DNA of 64,000 nt, taken from positions 248,001 through 312,000 of the forward strand of contig NZ_JAUAOA010000002.1 in the NCBI RefSeq assembly GCF_030542965.1, written 5' to 3'. The translations under genes were made by a program, and so were the position numbers. How positions within the stretch are numbered: the first letter of the stretch is position 1; the number at the start of each line of letters is the position of its first letter. The notes under the pieces were generated by a model, which was not told the DNA's origin, ran no database searches, and was given only the letters and a program-made list of their open reading frames with translations. Below, piece after piece: positions 51,683-60,949 of the stretch. Source of the stretch: Azotosporobacter soli (GTDB taxonomy: Bacteria; Bacillota; Negativicutes; SG130).

Positions 51683-53422
51683 CTATATTATTTCAGCCCG
51701 TCCATTATCAAACTGTATTTTAAATGTACAATTTTCCAATGTACTTAGACGATGCGCGATGGCAATGATTGTAATTTGCCCTTTTAATTTCAAAATAGTA
51801 TTCGTTATATTTTTTTCTGTTTCAGTGTCGAGCGCCGCTGTTGCTTCATCTAAAATCAAAACTTGGGGATTATGGTACAACGCTCGTGCGATCCCGATTC
51901 GCTGACGCTGTCCACCTGACAATTTCACACCTCGTTCACCTACTTGGGTATCCATTTTTTGTGGTAATTCTTCAATATACTCATATAACTCTGCCATATG
52001 CAGTACTTTTATTAATCGTTTCTCATCAATCTCGTTTGTATTTATTCCCATTGCCACATTATCTCTTATCGTTCCATCAATCAGATAAATCGTCTGTGGT
52101 ACATACGCTAAATTAGCTTGCCAACCATCAATATTTTTGAAAACATCTTGACCATCGACCATTATTTCGCCGCATGTCGGCTCTAACAAGCCCAATAAAA
52201 TATCCACAAAGGTAGTTTTTCCGGCCCCAGATGCACCAACAATTCCTACAAAGCTGCCTTTAGGAATACTAAAAGAGATATTATCCAGTACGGTCTTTTC
52301 CTGTTCCGGATAAATAAAACTTAAGTTGGAAATTTTAATTTGAGATGTAAATTCCATTTTGCAGCCCACATCCTTACGGTCTTGCAACTGCAATTCATTT
52401 CCAGCATTTTTAATTAACATTAAATCATCATATAGTGAATCAAACGTCGGCATTAAATATTTCAACAACGCCGATAAATTAACAATTCGGTTTACACAAG
52501 GCATCAAGCGAAAACCAGCCAGAGCCAAGACTCCTAATAACGGTACGATCACACTTGGTTCATACCCTAACAATAATTTAATTATAATAATTGCTAAAAG
52601 TCCTACCGTTACAATTCCTTCAATTAAGAATCGCGGGAGTTGGCTGGTAATGATAAAAAAACGATTTGCTTCGCAACATTTTTCATAGGCCTCGCTAAAC
52701 TGTTCAAAAAAATATCGTTCTTTCTTAAGTACCTTTGTTTCTTTTATTGAGCCTAACCCTTGCTCCAACCACTTCGTCATTTCAGCCGAATATTCGACTT
52801 GATTTTTTCCTTGTTGATCCAATTTTATCCGGACTGCTCTCATTATAGCATAGACAAACGCTCCCATTATCCCCGCAACAACAGTCGCTGTAAACGGATC
52901 AATATAGATCAGCATTATCCAAATAACCACAGCGGTTACAATTTCAATTGTTAGTGCAAATAAGCTTACCAAAATATTAGAAAACACATAAGTCACCGAT
53001 GTTGTTACATTTCTTAATAGTTCCGAAGTGTTTTTATTCACATGATATAGGTATGGTTTTGCTAAATATAATGCCATAAGCAATCGTGCAAATTTTTTTT
53101 GATTATTGAGTGAAAAAGTCACTTGCAATCGAGTAATCCAAATCATATACCAATTCTTAAAAATAAATAAAAGAATCAACAGTAGCGCACAAAATATAAT
53201 AAAATCCGTGTGTGAATTTACACCCACCAAATTGATATATCTTTTAAGCCATACAGCCTGATCCCAAAATAAGGAATCACTCATCATTGATATAAGTGGA
53301 AAAATCGCACTAATCCCAACTGCCTCCAACACCGCTGCTATCAACATAAAACCTACCATAAGCCCGCAATATCGCTGTTCTTTCGGCGTGAATATTGAAA
53401 AAAATTTAATTAATGCATACAT
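51683..53422 (-). CDS. ABC transporter, fused membrane and ATPase domains (flippase type)
   Basis: 579 residues. Six membrane segments in the first 320 residues (for example MVGFMLIAAVLEAVGISAIF and ALLLILLFIFKNWYMIW). ATPase domain: Walker A GIVGASGAGKTTFVDILLGL, signature VKLSGGQRQRIGIARALYHN, Walker B QVLILDEATAALDTE, and switch IAIAHRLSTL. Layout and context match PglK/MsbA-type exporters of lipid-linked glycans. The damaged copy at 40745-41350 is a relative. Confidence 0.93.
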   Translation of the reverse strand: MYALIKFFSIFTPKEQRYCGLMVGFMLIAAVLEAVGISAIFPLISMMSDSLFWDQAVWLKRYINLVGVNSHTDFIIFCALLLILLFIFKNWYMIWITRLQVTFSLNNQKKFARLLMALYLAKPYLYHVNKNTSELLRNVTTSVTYVFSNILVSLFALTIEIVTAVVIWIMLIYIDPFTATVVAGIMGAFVYAIMRAVRIKLDQQGKNQVEYSAEMTKWLEQGLGSIKETKVLKKERYFFEQFSEAYEKCCEANRFFIITSQLPRFLIEGIVTVGLLAIIIIKLLLGYEPSVIVPLLGVLALAGFRLMPCVNRIVNLSALLKYLMPTFDSLYDDLMLIKNAGNELQLQDRKDVGCKMEFTSQIKISNLSFIYPEQEKTVLDNISFSIPKGSFVGIVGASGAGKTTFVDILLGLLEPTCGEIMVDGQDVFKNIDGWQANLAYVPQTIYLIDGTIRDNVAMGINTNEIDEKRLIKVLHMAELYEYIEELPQKMDTQVGERGVKLSGGQRQRIGIARALYHNPQVLILDEATAALDTETEKNITNTILKLKGQITIIAIAHRLSTLENCTFKIQFDNGRAEII

Positions 53423-53582
53423 TTAGCAACCTGCCTATTTTATTATTTACTAACTCAAGCTGTCGATTTCAACCATTCGCTATTCTTTATAAGCACCCCC
53501 TGGTACCGCGAACACCATTTGCGGTCAGGCAGCTTCATTTGAACGGTCTCTCTTTCACACCTAAGTTTGATAACAAGAAAAT

Positions 53583-53628
53583 GAGGTATCTACGGAAAAA
53601 TATCTGAGATGTTTTCCCAAGATACCTC
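53583..53628 (-). terminator. Hairpin terminator after methyltransferase gene
   Basis: GAGGTATCT (53583-53591) pairs with AGATACCTC (53620-53628), and GGAAAA (53594-53599) with TTTTCC (53612-53617), so a 9 + 6 bp stem. On the minus strand ATTTTCTTG follows. Nothing else recognised in the gap 53423-53690. Confidence 0.6.
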
Positions 53629-53690
53629 TTATTAATATGGTCGTACCACAATCAATAATTATTCCTGGTAGCTTTTAACATCCACAATAT

Positions 53691-54866
53691 TTATTGCGCT
53701 AAGACTATGATTTCACTAGCCGAAAAACTTTTATTGAACGCTTTGCTGATATACTCAAGAATTGCCTTTTTATTTAACTCACTAAAGACAATCAGCAATT
53801 CGCTATTTTTAATGTGTTGTTCGAGTTGCATTGGCATAACTGTTTTTCGCGCTTCTATGAAGTCACATTTGCACGGATCTGCATCAACGATTTCAATGCC
53901 TTCCTTCGGTAGTAGTCGGCCATTTACAAAGCGCATTAAATTGTCATTTGCGCACCATAGCGTAACTTTGCCGCCCCGCTTACATATCGCACTCATTTGC
54001 TCAAAAGCCTCTGTCATCTTTAGTTCAAAAAGTTCCACTTTCTCACTTGCTTTCTTAATGCAATTCCTGTTACTTTCCACAATATTTTGAGCACGATTGC
54101 TACTGCTTTTATTTTCAGTTTTCATATATACAGCCGTAAATCCAAATCCTCTACTGCATGGCCATTCACCTTCCACTGTCGCAAACCCAATATTTTCACA
54201 AAATAGATTTAATGTTTCTCGACTAAAGTGATTAACATGTTCAGATAAGCTTAATGACGCAGGATATTGCTCATAGAGCATCAAATCCGGTACTTCTACG
54301 ATCAAAATCCCCTCTTTTTTCAACACTTCATAACATTGCAATAAAAACGCACGCGGATCCGGGATATGCTCTAATACAAAATAATGTGCTGCCACATCAA
54401 TTTTTCCTTTAGGAAGATCAAATATTGATTTATAATCTGAGTCTACCGCTGAATTAACTTCGACCGTTATGATGCTATCAAAATACTCTCTTATACTTTC
54501 ATGAAACTGAGTGTGTGCATTGCAACCAATCTCTACAAAGCTGCTTTCTTTAGACAGCTTTTTTCTTGTTTTATCCAACACTTTCTCAAGCGCTTTCTTT
54601 CTTGTTTCGGGCTCAAAATCCATTGTCGATCCACCGAAATGTACATATGAATCTTTATAATATTCATCAAGCGTAGCTGCCGTCGCTACTGGTGAGACAA
54701 AAACAAATCCGCATTTTGTACACATTACATTGTTGGCCGGCAAACACCATATTCCCGATTTCGTGCGTTGCTTATTATATTTATTTACCCACAAACTTTC
54801 TAATACATCATTTCCACAGCATTCACAAACTCTATTTTCCGTATCAATTTTCATCAGTTTAGCCAT
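53691..54866 (-). CDS. Class I SAM-dependent methyltransferase, zinc-ribbon type
   Basis: 391 residues from ATG 54866 (SD CAGGAGG). N-terminal CECCGNDVLESLW and MCTKCGFVFVSPVATAATLD, SAM domain SSFVEIGCNAHTQFHESI, and C-terminal GGKVTLWCANDNLMRFVNGR and ELLIVFSELNKKAILEYISK as in methyltransf_14-type ends. The usual glycine motif reads GCNAHTQ, which departs from G-x-G-x-G, so SAM binding may be altered. Role in sugar methylation inferred. Confidence 0.8.
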   Translation of the reverse strand: MAKLMKIDTENRVCECCGNDVLESLWVNKYNKQRTKSGIWCLPANNVMCTKCGFVFVSPVATAATLDEYYKDSYVHFGGSTMDFEPETRKKALEKVLDKTRKKLSKESSFVEIGCNAHTQFHESIREYFDSIITVEVNSAVDSDYKSIFDLPKGKIDVAAHYFVLEHIPDPRAFLLQCYEVLKKEGILIVEVPDLMLYEQYPASLSLSEHVNHFSRETLNLFCENIGFATVEGEWPCSRGFGFTAVYMKTENKSSSNRAQNIVESNRNCIKKASEKVELFELKMTEAFEQMSAICKRGGKVTLWCANDNLMRFVNGRLLPKEGIEIVDADPCKCDFIEARKTVMPMQLEQHIKNSELLIVFSELNKKAILEYISKAFNKSFSASEIIVLAQ

Positions 54867-54902
54867 TACAAACCTCCTGCATCTTTCGAATTCCGTCCCC
54901 AT

Positions 54903-55973
54903 CTAAATCACAGCGCATTGCGTCATCAGCCGCAGAAAAAAATGTGTTGCAAATCCCTCTTTAAAATAGCCGATGCTGCACTCTTTTTCGGTTGGTACGT
55001 TGACATCTCCCGGATATGATCTCATTCCTATTCGATACCAACGCAATCCCAGTTCTTGCATATATTTTATTGCACTCATTTGCACCAAATGTCCCAATGG
55101 TTTATCAAATAAATTTCTATCATATACTCCTATGGCGTACATTCCTTCATCTTTTGAAATATGAAACAATCCGCCCCCCACCAGTACACCCTGGCTATCT
55201 ACTAACGTTACCAAAAAAGCGTCTCCGCTATTAATAGCCGCCCTTTGCTTTTCCCATGATTCAATTGATCGAGTTACTCGACCAGCTACTCTGTAATGCA
55301 ACTGTCTGAATTCATCAAACTCCACACCAGAAATAGTAGCACTGATTTTCACATCCCAAAGTCGTTCGCCTTGCGTAATCAACGCTTTATAGCTTTTTCT
55401 CAGATTCGTCTTAATCTCACTTATATTTTTTGATAAGTCAACATATAATTCATGTGCAATTTGAACATTGGCCCCCCGTTCCATTATTTTACGGTGCCAA
55501 TTATTCAGGCTTTGGTTAATCACAATTGCATTTCCAGACCATTTCGGCTGTTGAATAAACTTGCAAACTTTGCTTAAAACTTGCAAACACTTTTCCTGCA
55601 TTTTTTTTACTTTTTTTTCAGATAATGACTGTATGAACAGTGGCTCGATAACAGCCCCCTCGTTTGAACCAATCGACCAATGTCCGTCTCTTTTTTGCAA
55701 CATTAACGGCCAAATTCCTACCGCTACATTCGATTCAAAAATAATAATGGGAAACTCTTTTACCGATTCAACAAAGTTACGCATATATTCCGCTTGATAG
55801 ATACTATACGCGCGAGTATAACCAACTGGTACAAATTCCAGTCGGTTAAGAACATTCATCCATTCTTCTGAAGCTTCACTAGCCATTTTAACTGCCATTT
55901 CCGCATCTGCAAAGCACGCTATTATCTCTTCGCATACTTGGGCTTCATTCACCGCATTTATATTGTCCGACAT
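54903..55973 (-). CDS. FemAB/GNAT-fold acyltransferase (Acetyltransf_6 type)
   Basis: 356 residues. Contains LSKNISEIKTNLRKSYKALI and AFLVTLVDSQGVLVGGGLFH with AIKYMQELGLRWYRIGMRSY, the pattern of FemAB-like proteins that transfer amino acids or acyl groups to amines of envelope glycans. SD GGGAG. Located between a methyltransferase and pseI, so it may N-acylate or aminoacylate a sugar amine of the nonulosonic acid-like product. Inference. Confidence 0.75.
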   Translation of the reverse strand: MSDNINAVNEAQVCEEIIACFADAEMAVKMASEASEEWMNVLNRLEFVPVGYTRAYSIYQAEYMRNFVESVKEFPIIIFESNVAVGIWPLMLQKRDGHWSIGSNEGAVIEPLFIQSLSEKKVKKMQEKCLQVLSKVCKFIQQPKWSGNAIVINQSLNNWHRKIMERGANVQIAHELYVDLSKNISEIKTNLRKSYKALITQGERLWDVKISATISGVEFDEFRQLHYRVAGRVTRSIESWEKQRAAINSGDAFLVTLVDSQGVLVGGGLFHISKDEGMYAIGVYDRNLFDKPLGHLVQMSAIKYMQELGLRWYRIGMRSYPGDVNVPTEKECSIGYFKEGFATHFFLRLMTQCAVI

Positions 55974-56027
55974 TCTACTGTACTCCCTGTCATCTTAGAA
56001 TCGCCCCCACTTACCGCACTGCTGTTC

Positions 56028-57080
56028 TCAATCCAACAGATCCCATGAGACCGGCGTTCCTCGCTTTATATCTTTTTTCACACGCTTACCAAGCAAAACC
56101 TCATAATATTTAGGTCCAAGCCCATAACCTGGACGTATGCTTTTTAGATTGTCTGCTGTAAATTTTTCACCAGCACGCATATCTTGTACTATATATAGCG
56201 ATCGACGACCTTTTAAGCATTCTTTTTCTTTATCGATCGGACCATAGCTTATTTGTCCCACTCCTTGCCAGCCTCGCATAGTTTCATCCACCAGCAACTG
56301 CATCTCTTGTGGTTCCAGTGAGAATGAAGCATCTACGCCGCCCTCTGATCTCAAAAGAGTAAAATGCTTTTCTATGACCGTTGCACCCAAAGCCACACCC
56401 GCTACAGCAACCCCGATTCCTAAGGTGTGATCCGACAATCCAACCTGGCACTTAAACAGTTCCTTCATATGCGGAATAGTTGCAACATTTGCATCCGTAG
56501 GACTGGCAGGATAGCTACTGGTACACTTCAGCAATACAATATGCTCACAACCAGCCCCTCTTAGCGTAGTTACTATTTCATCCAACTCCGCAATACTAGC
56601 CATTCCTGTTGATACAATTACCGGTTTTCCCGTCTGTCCCACTTTTTTCAGCAGTGGCACGTCAATATTTTCAAACGAAGCAATTTTGTAACACGGAACA
56701 TTTAATGACTCTAAAAAGTCGACTGCACTAGCATCAAACGGCGTACTAAATCCAATGATTCCACGTTCACGGCAACGATCAAAAATCGCCTTATGCCATT
56801 CCCATGGCGTATATGCTTGCAGATAAAGTTCATACATAGATGTACCCGCCCAAATATTGTCGGGACTATCAATATAAAATTCACCTTCCCGAGAATCAAT
56901 TGTCATTGTATCTGCCGTATATGTTTGAATCTTTAAAGCTTGAACCCCCGCTCGCGCCGCTTCATCTACAATAGCAAGTGCTCGTTCCAGCGATTGATTA
57001 TGGTTACCCGACATTTCCGCAATAATAAACGGTTTGTAATCAGAACCGATGCTACAACCGTCAATTTCAATTTTTCTCAT
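56028..57080 (-). CDS. pseI: Pseudaminic acid synthase-type enzyme (NeuB family)
   Basis: 350 residues from ATG 57080 (SD GTGGGGGA); the upstream frame to 57131 runs into the aldolase gene. FIIAEMSGNHNQSLERALAI, ALKIQTYTADTMTI, IIGFSTPFDASAVDFLESL, PVIVSTGMASIAELDEIV, VGLSDHTLGIGVAVAGVAL and ATVIEKHFTL are the NeuB TIM-barrel motifs; the C-terminal antifreeze-like domain has IRPGYGLGPKYYEVLLGK as in PseI. Condenses a 6-carbon amino sugar with phosphoenolpyruvate to make a nonulosonic acid. Usual partners PseB, PseC, PseH and PseF are not in this window. Confidence 0.93.
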   Translation of the reverse strand: MRKIEIDGCSIGSDYKPFIIAEMSGNHNQSLERALAIVDEAARAGVQALKIQTYTADTMTIDSREGEFYIDSPDNIWAGTSMYELYLQAYTPWEWHKAIFDRCRERGIIGFSTPFDASAVDFLESLNVPCYKIASFENIDVPLLKKVGQTGKPVIVSTGMASIAELDEIVTTLRGAGCEHIVLLKCTSSYPASPTDANVATIPHMKELFKCQVGLSDHTLGIGVAVAGVALGATVIEKHFTLLRSEGGVDASFSLEPQEMQLLVDETMRGWQGVGQISYGPIDKEKECLKGRRSLYIVQDMRAGEKFTADNLKSIRPGYGLGPKYYEVLLGKRVKKDIKRGTPVSWDLLD

Positions 57081-58944
57081 TGCATGTCCCCCACTTATAC
57101 GAAATACTACCATCCCCATTAGACATACCATAGATTTGTGTTCGCTTGTTAATATCGTTTACAATGATCGCACCTTTTTTCCCAATAAATCCACCACTGC
57201 AATATTCTATTCCATTTACAATTTTATTTCCATATTCTTCTTCAAATAACTTTTTGTAATTTATTTTTTTCATAATTTCACTATAAATTTCTATTTTAAA
57301 GTCAATCCGCACCAACTTAACATCTTCTCTAAGTGCCGAAATTTGCGGATCAATTCGCCCTGGCACAGTGACCAATATCCATTTCAACTTTTTAAAGTCG
57401 GCAATCTGTTCCAATGTTAAATAATTTTCACCAATAACAAGTATATCTGCCGCTTCCCTTTCTTCGACAATTTTTATCCCGAGACTCTCGATATGCAGTT
57501 GTTCTTTTACTTCATTGCAAACATCAATGTAAACCGAACAATCTTCTTGTTTCCTTCTGAATTCGTCCAAATAGTTGTATATACTTGAGGCAAAAACTAG
57601 CGCATCACTGTACTTAATCAATTTATCTCTATCACAAATATTTTCTTCAAATTCCAATCCGTTGTCCACCAAAAATCCATCCACATTTTCTGCAAGAACA
57701 TCATAGATCTTTCTAACAACACTTATATCTTCCGCAATCTCCGCACTACCAAAATATGTGTTATTCAGCGAGTGAATGACCGGCGATATTGAGCTTTCAT
57801 TTCGATTGTAAGGCTTACTCATATTGAAATAAATCAATGCATTATATTTATTCTTATACTCTATAAATTTAGCTTTAAGGATTTTCAGTTGTTCATCAAT
57901 ATTTGCGCCTTGCTGGATATCAACGCCAAAGTTAAATTCTCGCGGCGAAAATTTTCGAGTTTTCTTCGCTAACTCCTCCAGCCGTTGTTCATCCACATTC
58001 ACCTTATCAATTTTGGCATACTCCATTATAAGTTGATTAGGGTTAATCATATACTTATAGGCCATTTTCATTATTAAATCATAGTATCCCGAGTGAAATT
58101 GCGCATATCCCATTACACAGTCCACAGATGTTTCAACTTTATTTGCCATAAATGATTTAACAAAACCATCGCTAAAAAGAAGTAATTCCTCAATGTCAAT
58201 TTCGTGTTTGTAACCCAAACGCTCTAAAATCAACAACATTTTTTCCGTGACCGCATTTCCAGAGCTACGCCCTAAGCCGCAAATAGTTGTATCAATAAAG
58301 TCCGCGCCGCATTCTATCGCTTTTAGGGTATTGGCAACCGCCAACGATAAATTATCATGCCCATGAAAACCGATCCTTACCTCTGGCGCACTCTCCTTTG
58401 CCGCACAAATATATTCTTCAATATCAGCCGGCAACATGCCCCCTGCAGAGTCAACCAAATAAAAGGCATCCGCACCATTTTGGCAAAAATACTTTGCCAA
58501 TGCTGCAAATTTCGCAGATGAAACCGTGTATGACTTCATCAAATTTACTGCCGTAAATAAATTTAGGCTCTTGGCATATTCCACATATTCCAATGCCGCT
58601 TCAGCATTCGCGGCCTCAACGCCAATTCGGATAAACTCCAATCCTTCTGCAGCAAGAGCCTTTATGTCTTCCATCCTTCCAATCCCAGGAATAAAAAACA
58701 TTCCAATCTTTGCGTTGCCCTTTACTTCTACTGCCGCTCTTACATACTCGTAATCTTCAGAAGCTGGTCTTACTTTCTTTTTAGATTTTGCATTTATGCC
58801 AATTCCTGGTCCTATTTCAATATAGTTAAAGCCCAGACGATCGAGTTCTCTCACAAAATTGGCGGTATCTTGAGCAGTAAATTGGTCCTGCACCATATAA
58901 CTTCCATCCCGTAGGGTACACTCTAAAATTTCAACTTTTTTCAT
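57067..58944 (-). CDS. DRE-TIM (HMGL-like) aldolase fused to an extra C-terminal domain
   Basis: 625 residues. Residues 1-300 form a DRE-TIM metallolyase: VEILECTLRDGSYMVQDQFT (start of the family, D-x-R-x-G block as TLRDGS), FYLVDSAGGMLPADIEEYI, GFHGHDNLSLAVANTLKA (metal H-x-H) and IDTTICGLGRSSGNAVTEK. These match 4-hydroxy-2-oxovalerate aldolase relatives. Residues about 330-625 are not part of that family; they contain ILVIGENYLTLEQIADF and ILVTVPGRIDPQISAL, which look Rossmann-like. The gene overlaps the pseI start by 14 bases. Could split or form a keto acid used to build or decorate the sugar acid. Confidence 0.8.
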   Translation of the reverse strand: MKKVEILECTLRDGSYMVQDQFTAQDTANFVRELDRLGFNYIEIGPGIGINAKSKKKVRPASEDYEYVRAAVEVKGNAKIGMFFIPGIGRMEDIKALAAEGLEFIRIGVEAANAEAALEYVEYAKSLNLFTAVNLMKSYTVSSAKFAALAKYFCQNGADAFYLVDSAGGMLPADIEEYICAAKESAPEVRIGFHGHDNLSLAVANTLKAIECGADFIDTTICGLGRSSGNAVTEKMLLILERLGYKHEIDIEELLLFSDGFVKSFMANKVETSVDCVMGYAQFHSGYYDLIMKMAYKYMINPNQLIMEYAKIDKVNVDEQRLEELAKKTRKFSPREFNFGVDIQQGANIDEQLKILKAKFIEYKNKYNALIYFNMSKPYNRNESSISPVIHSLNNTYFGSAEIAEDISVVRKIYDVLAENVDGFLVDNGLEFEENICDRDKLIKYSDALVFASSIYNYLDEFRRKQEDCSVYIDVCNEVKEQLHIESLGIKIVEEREAADILVIGENYLTLEQIADFKKLKWILVTVPGRIDPQISALREDVKLVRIDFKIEIYSEIMKKINYKKLFEEEYGNKIVNGIEYCSGGFIGKKGAIIVNDINKRTQIYGMSNGDGSISYKWGTCNEKN

Positions 58945-60041
58945 GCCGCCCCCGCCTTTTCGTAATATTCCGCAATAATCTGAACAGTCTTTTGAATGTA
59001 TTGATCCGTAGCTACATCATCAACCCACAAATTGATTACCCGTTTGGCAAAATCAACTGCATGTTCGTAGTTATTCTGATGGTAGATCCGACTGACAGGA
59101 ATATGCAAATTAGAACAGTGTATATCATTTTTGCGGAGCAATTCACTAATCGCTTCTGCATCTACTGCATTTTTCGCCATAAAGGTATAGCGATAAACCG
59201 ACGTCCCCTTACTAATAATCGGCAAGCTCAATTTTCCGCAACACTTCATATTTTTAAAGGCAGTTTGATATGCCAATGCGCGCTCATATCTGCGATCAAT
59301 TTCATTATTCAAAATGAATTTTTCCGTTTTCTCCCTCACACTAGCCCAATCTACAGTTATTTGCTTTAAATATAACCCTCGGTATTTTTCCTGAAACTTT
59401 TCATATTTCTGATATGCCAACGGATTCAACAGCCCTTGCTTACGCACAGCGTAAAATTCATCCCGGTAATTTTTCGCCAATTCTTCATCAGGTGCAAATC
59501 GCTCCAATTGGCCTATCCGCCATTCAAGCATTTCTAGATTAAACTCCATTGAGTTTAATACCAAACATCCGCCCGCACCTGCATCAATCTGCTTAGAATG
59601 ACCAAAACTGAATACTGCGGCATCACCGACTCGTCCTATTTTTCGCCCTGCAATTTCGCCGCCAAAGGCTTGGGCAGCATCCTCAATTAAATATATGCCG
59701 CTCTCCTGCGTCAATTGGCGGAGTTTCAAAACGTCTTCCGATGCATTTCCAAATATATAAATATACACCACTGCTGCAATATCCTTCTGCGTTTCCAAGC
59801 ATAAAACGGTTTCAGAAAAATCCATCAAATAATCTTTTTCATTTATGTCAATAAAAACCGGCTCACAACCTGCCATGATAGCAGCAAATACCGGCGATGG
59901 ACACGTCATAGCCGTAAAAATTATTTTATTTTTCCCGGTTTTCTTTTTAATTTCACAAAAAACAGCATATAAGCCTAAAAATGCCCGGTCTATTAAAAGA
60001 AATCGCTCACTTTGAAAAAAGTTTTGCAAAATTGTTTTCAT
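58941..60041 (-). CDS. DegT/DnrJ/EryC1-type PLP aminotransferase
   Basis: 366 residues. IIFTAMTCPSPVFAAIMAGC, YLIEDAAQAFGGEIAGRKIG and FSFGHSKQIDAGAGGCLVL; the PLP lysine is in GHSKQID. ATGA overlap with the aldolase gene. It overlaps the deacetylase gene by 35 bases. Sugar aminotransferase or PLP-dependent enzyme of the nonulosonic-like set, perhaps standing in for PseC. SD GGTGA. Confidence 0.85.
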   Translation of the reverse strand: MKTILQNFFQSERFLLIDRAFLGLYAVFCEIKKKTGKNKIIFTAMTCPSPVFAAIMAGCEPVFIDINEKDYLMDFSETVLCLETQKDIAAVVYIYIFGNASEDVLKLRQLTQESGIYLIEDAAQAFGGEIAGRKIGRVGDAAVFSFGHSKQIDAGAGGCLVLNSMEFNLEMLEWRIGQLERFAPDEELAKNYRDEFYAVRKQGLLNPLAYQKYEKFQEKYRGLYLKQITVDWASVREKTEKFILNNEIDRRYERALAYQTAFKNMKCCGKLSLPIISKGTSVYRYTFMAKNAVDAEAISELLRKNDIHCSNLHIPVSRIYHQNNYEHAVDFAKRVINLWVDDVATDQYIQKTVQIIAEYYEKAGAA

Positions 60042-60933
60042 ATGCTAAATCACCAATTCTCTTAAAAATAGGCCGTTTTCCAGCCAGTTGAATTCGCTGT
60101 ACCAACTCTGAAAGATTCTTCGCAAAGGTATCTATGGAATAACCTATCAACGAATGACTTCCCTCGTTTAATATTTCATAGGGATGCGTAATTGTAACTA
60201 AATATTGATTGTTTGCGATATAGTTATCCATTTCTTGAAATAATATATCGGTATGAAATGCCATGTTGAAGTATCTCTGTATTGGTTTTTCATCATACGA
60301 CGCTTTCATTTGCACCGTAGTCATTGGAACTTCCAATAAGTCAAAATGTATATTGTCCGTCACTTGATAATCCGTCTTAGACGGATTATACATTTGATTT
60401 GTCGTACGGCTCCAGTCAAATGTTTTTGCCTCATCAAAACGTCGCCTACCGGGAAGAGCCGAAGAATCAAGCTTTACACCCAATTGTGTCATTTTTCCCA
60501 TCAACAAATTATTCATTACACACTCGCCGACACGAACCACGTTCGCATCTATATTTTCGAGCATGCGTACATTTTCATAGTCTTCTTCAAATCTTTCTAC
60601 CAGTTTATTTTCATCAATAATTTGTCCCCACTCCGCCCCCATTCTCTCATAAGTATGAATGTGCCAATTTATTTCACCGCCGGTTCTTTTGATATCGTCA
60701 ATAACATCCTCATGTTTTTCCGCAACATATGCGTAGCGACCGTATAATTGTTGTATCTGATAATCCGCACGCAAAAACACAGAGAACGGCGTTCCCTGCA
60801 GTTTTTCCATAATTCTCGGCATCCCTTCTTGCATGCCTTTAAAAATTGGTTTGCTTTTATTATAATAATCGTCTGCTCCGATGGAAAAATCTTGGTCGAC
60901 ATCAAATGTTAGAAACAAATAAAAGTCCCTCAT
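60007..60933 (-). CDS. Polysaccharide deacetylase-like (NodB fold) protein
   Basis: 308 residues. LFLTFDVDQDFSIGADDYY (catalytic Asp and metal Asp), GEINWHIHTYERMGAEWG (H-x-H, family H-S-x-x-H replaced), VRVGECVMNNLLMGKMTQLG, and YLVTITHPYEILNEGSHSL. The metal triad D/H/H is plausible. Its role could be removal of an N-acetyl group before re-acylation, which fits the ATP-grasp and FemAB genes close by. Confidence 0.75.
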   Translation of the reverse strand: MRDFYLFLTFDVDQDFSIGADDYYNKSKPIFKGMQEGMPRIMEKLQGTPFSVFLRADYQIQQLYGRYAYVAEKHEDVIDDIKRTGGEINWHIHTYERMGAEWGQIIDENKLVERFEEDYENVRMLENIDANVVRVGECVMNNLLMGKMTQLGVKLDSSALPGRRRFDEAKTFDWSRTTNQMYNPSKTDYQVTDNIHFDLLEVPMTTVQMKASYDEKPIQRYFNMAFHTDILFQEMDNYIANNQYLVTITHPYEILNEGSHSLIGYSIDTFAKNLSELVQRIQLAGKRPIFKRIGDLAYENNFAKLFSK

Positions 60934-60949
60934 TATACACCCTTTCTGC

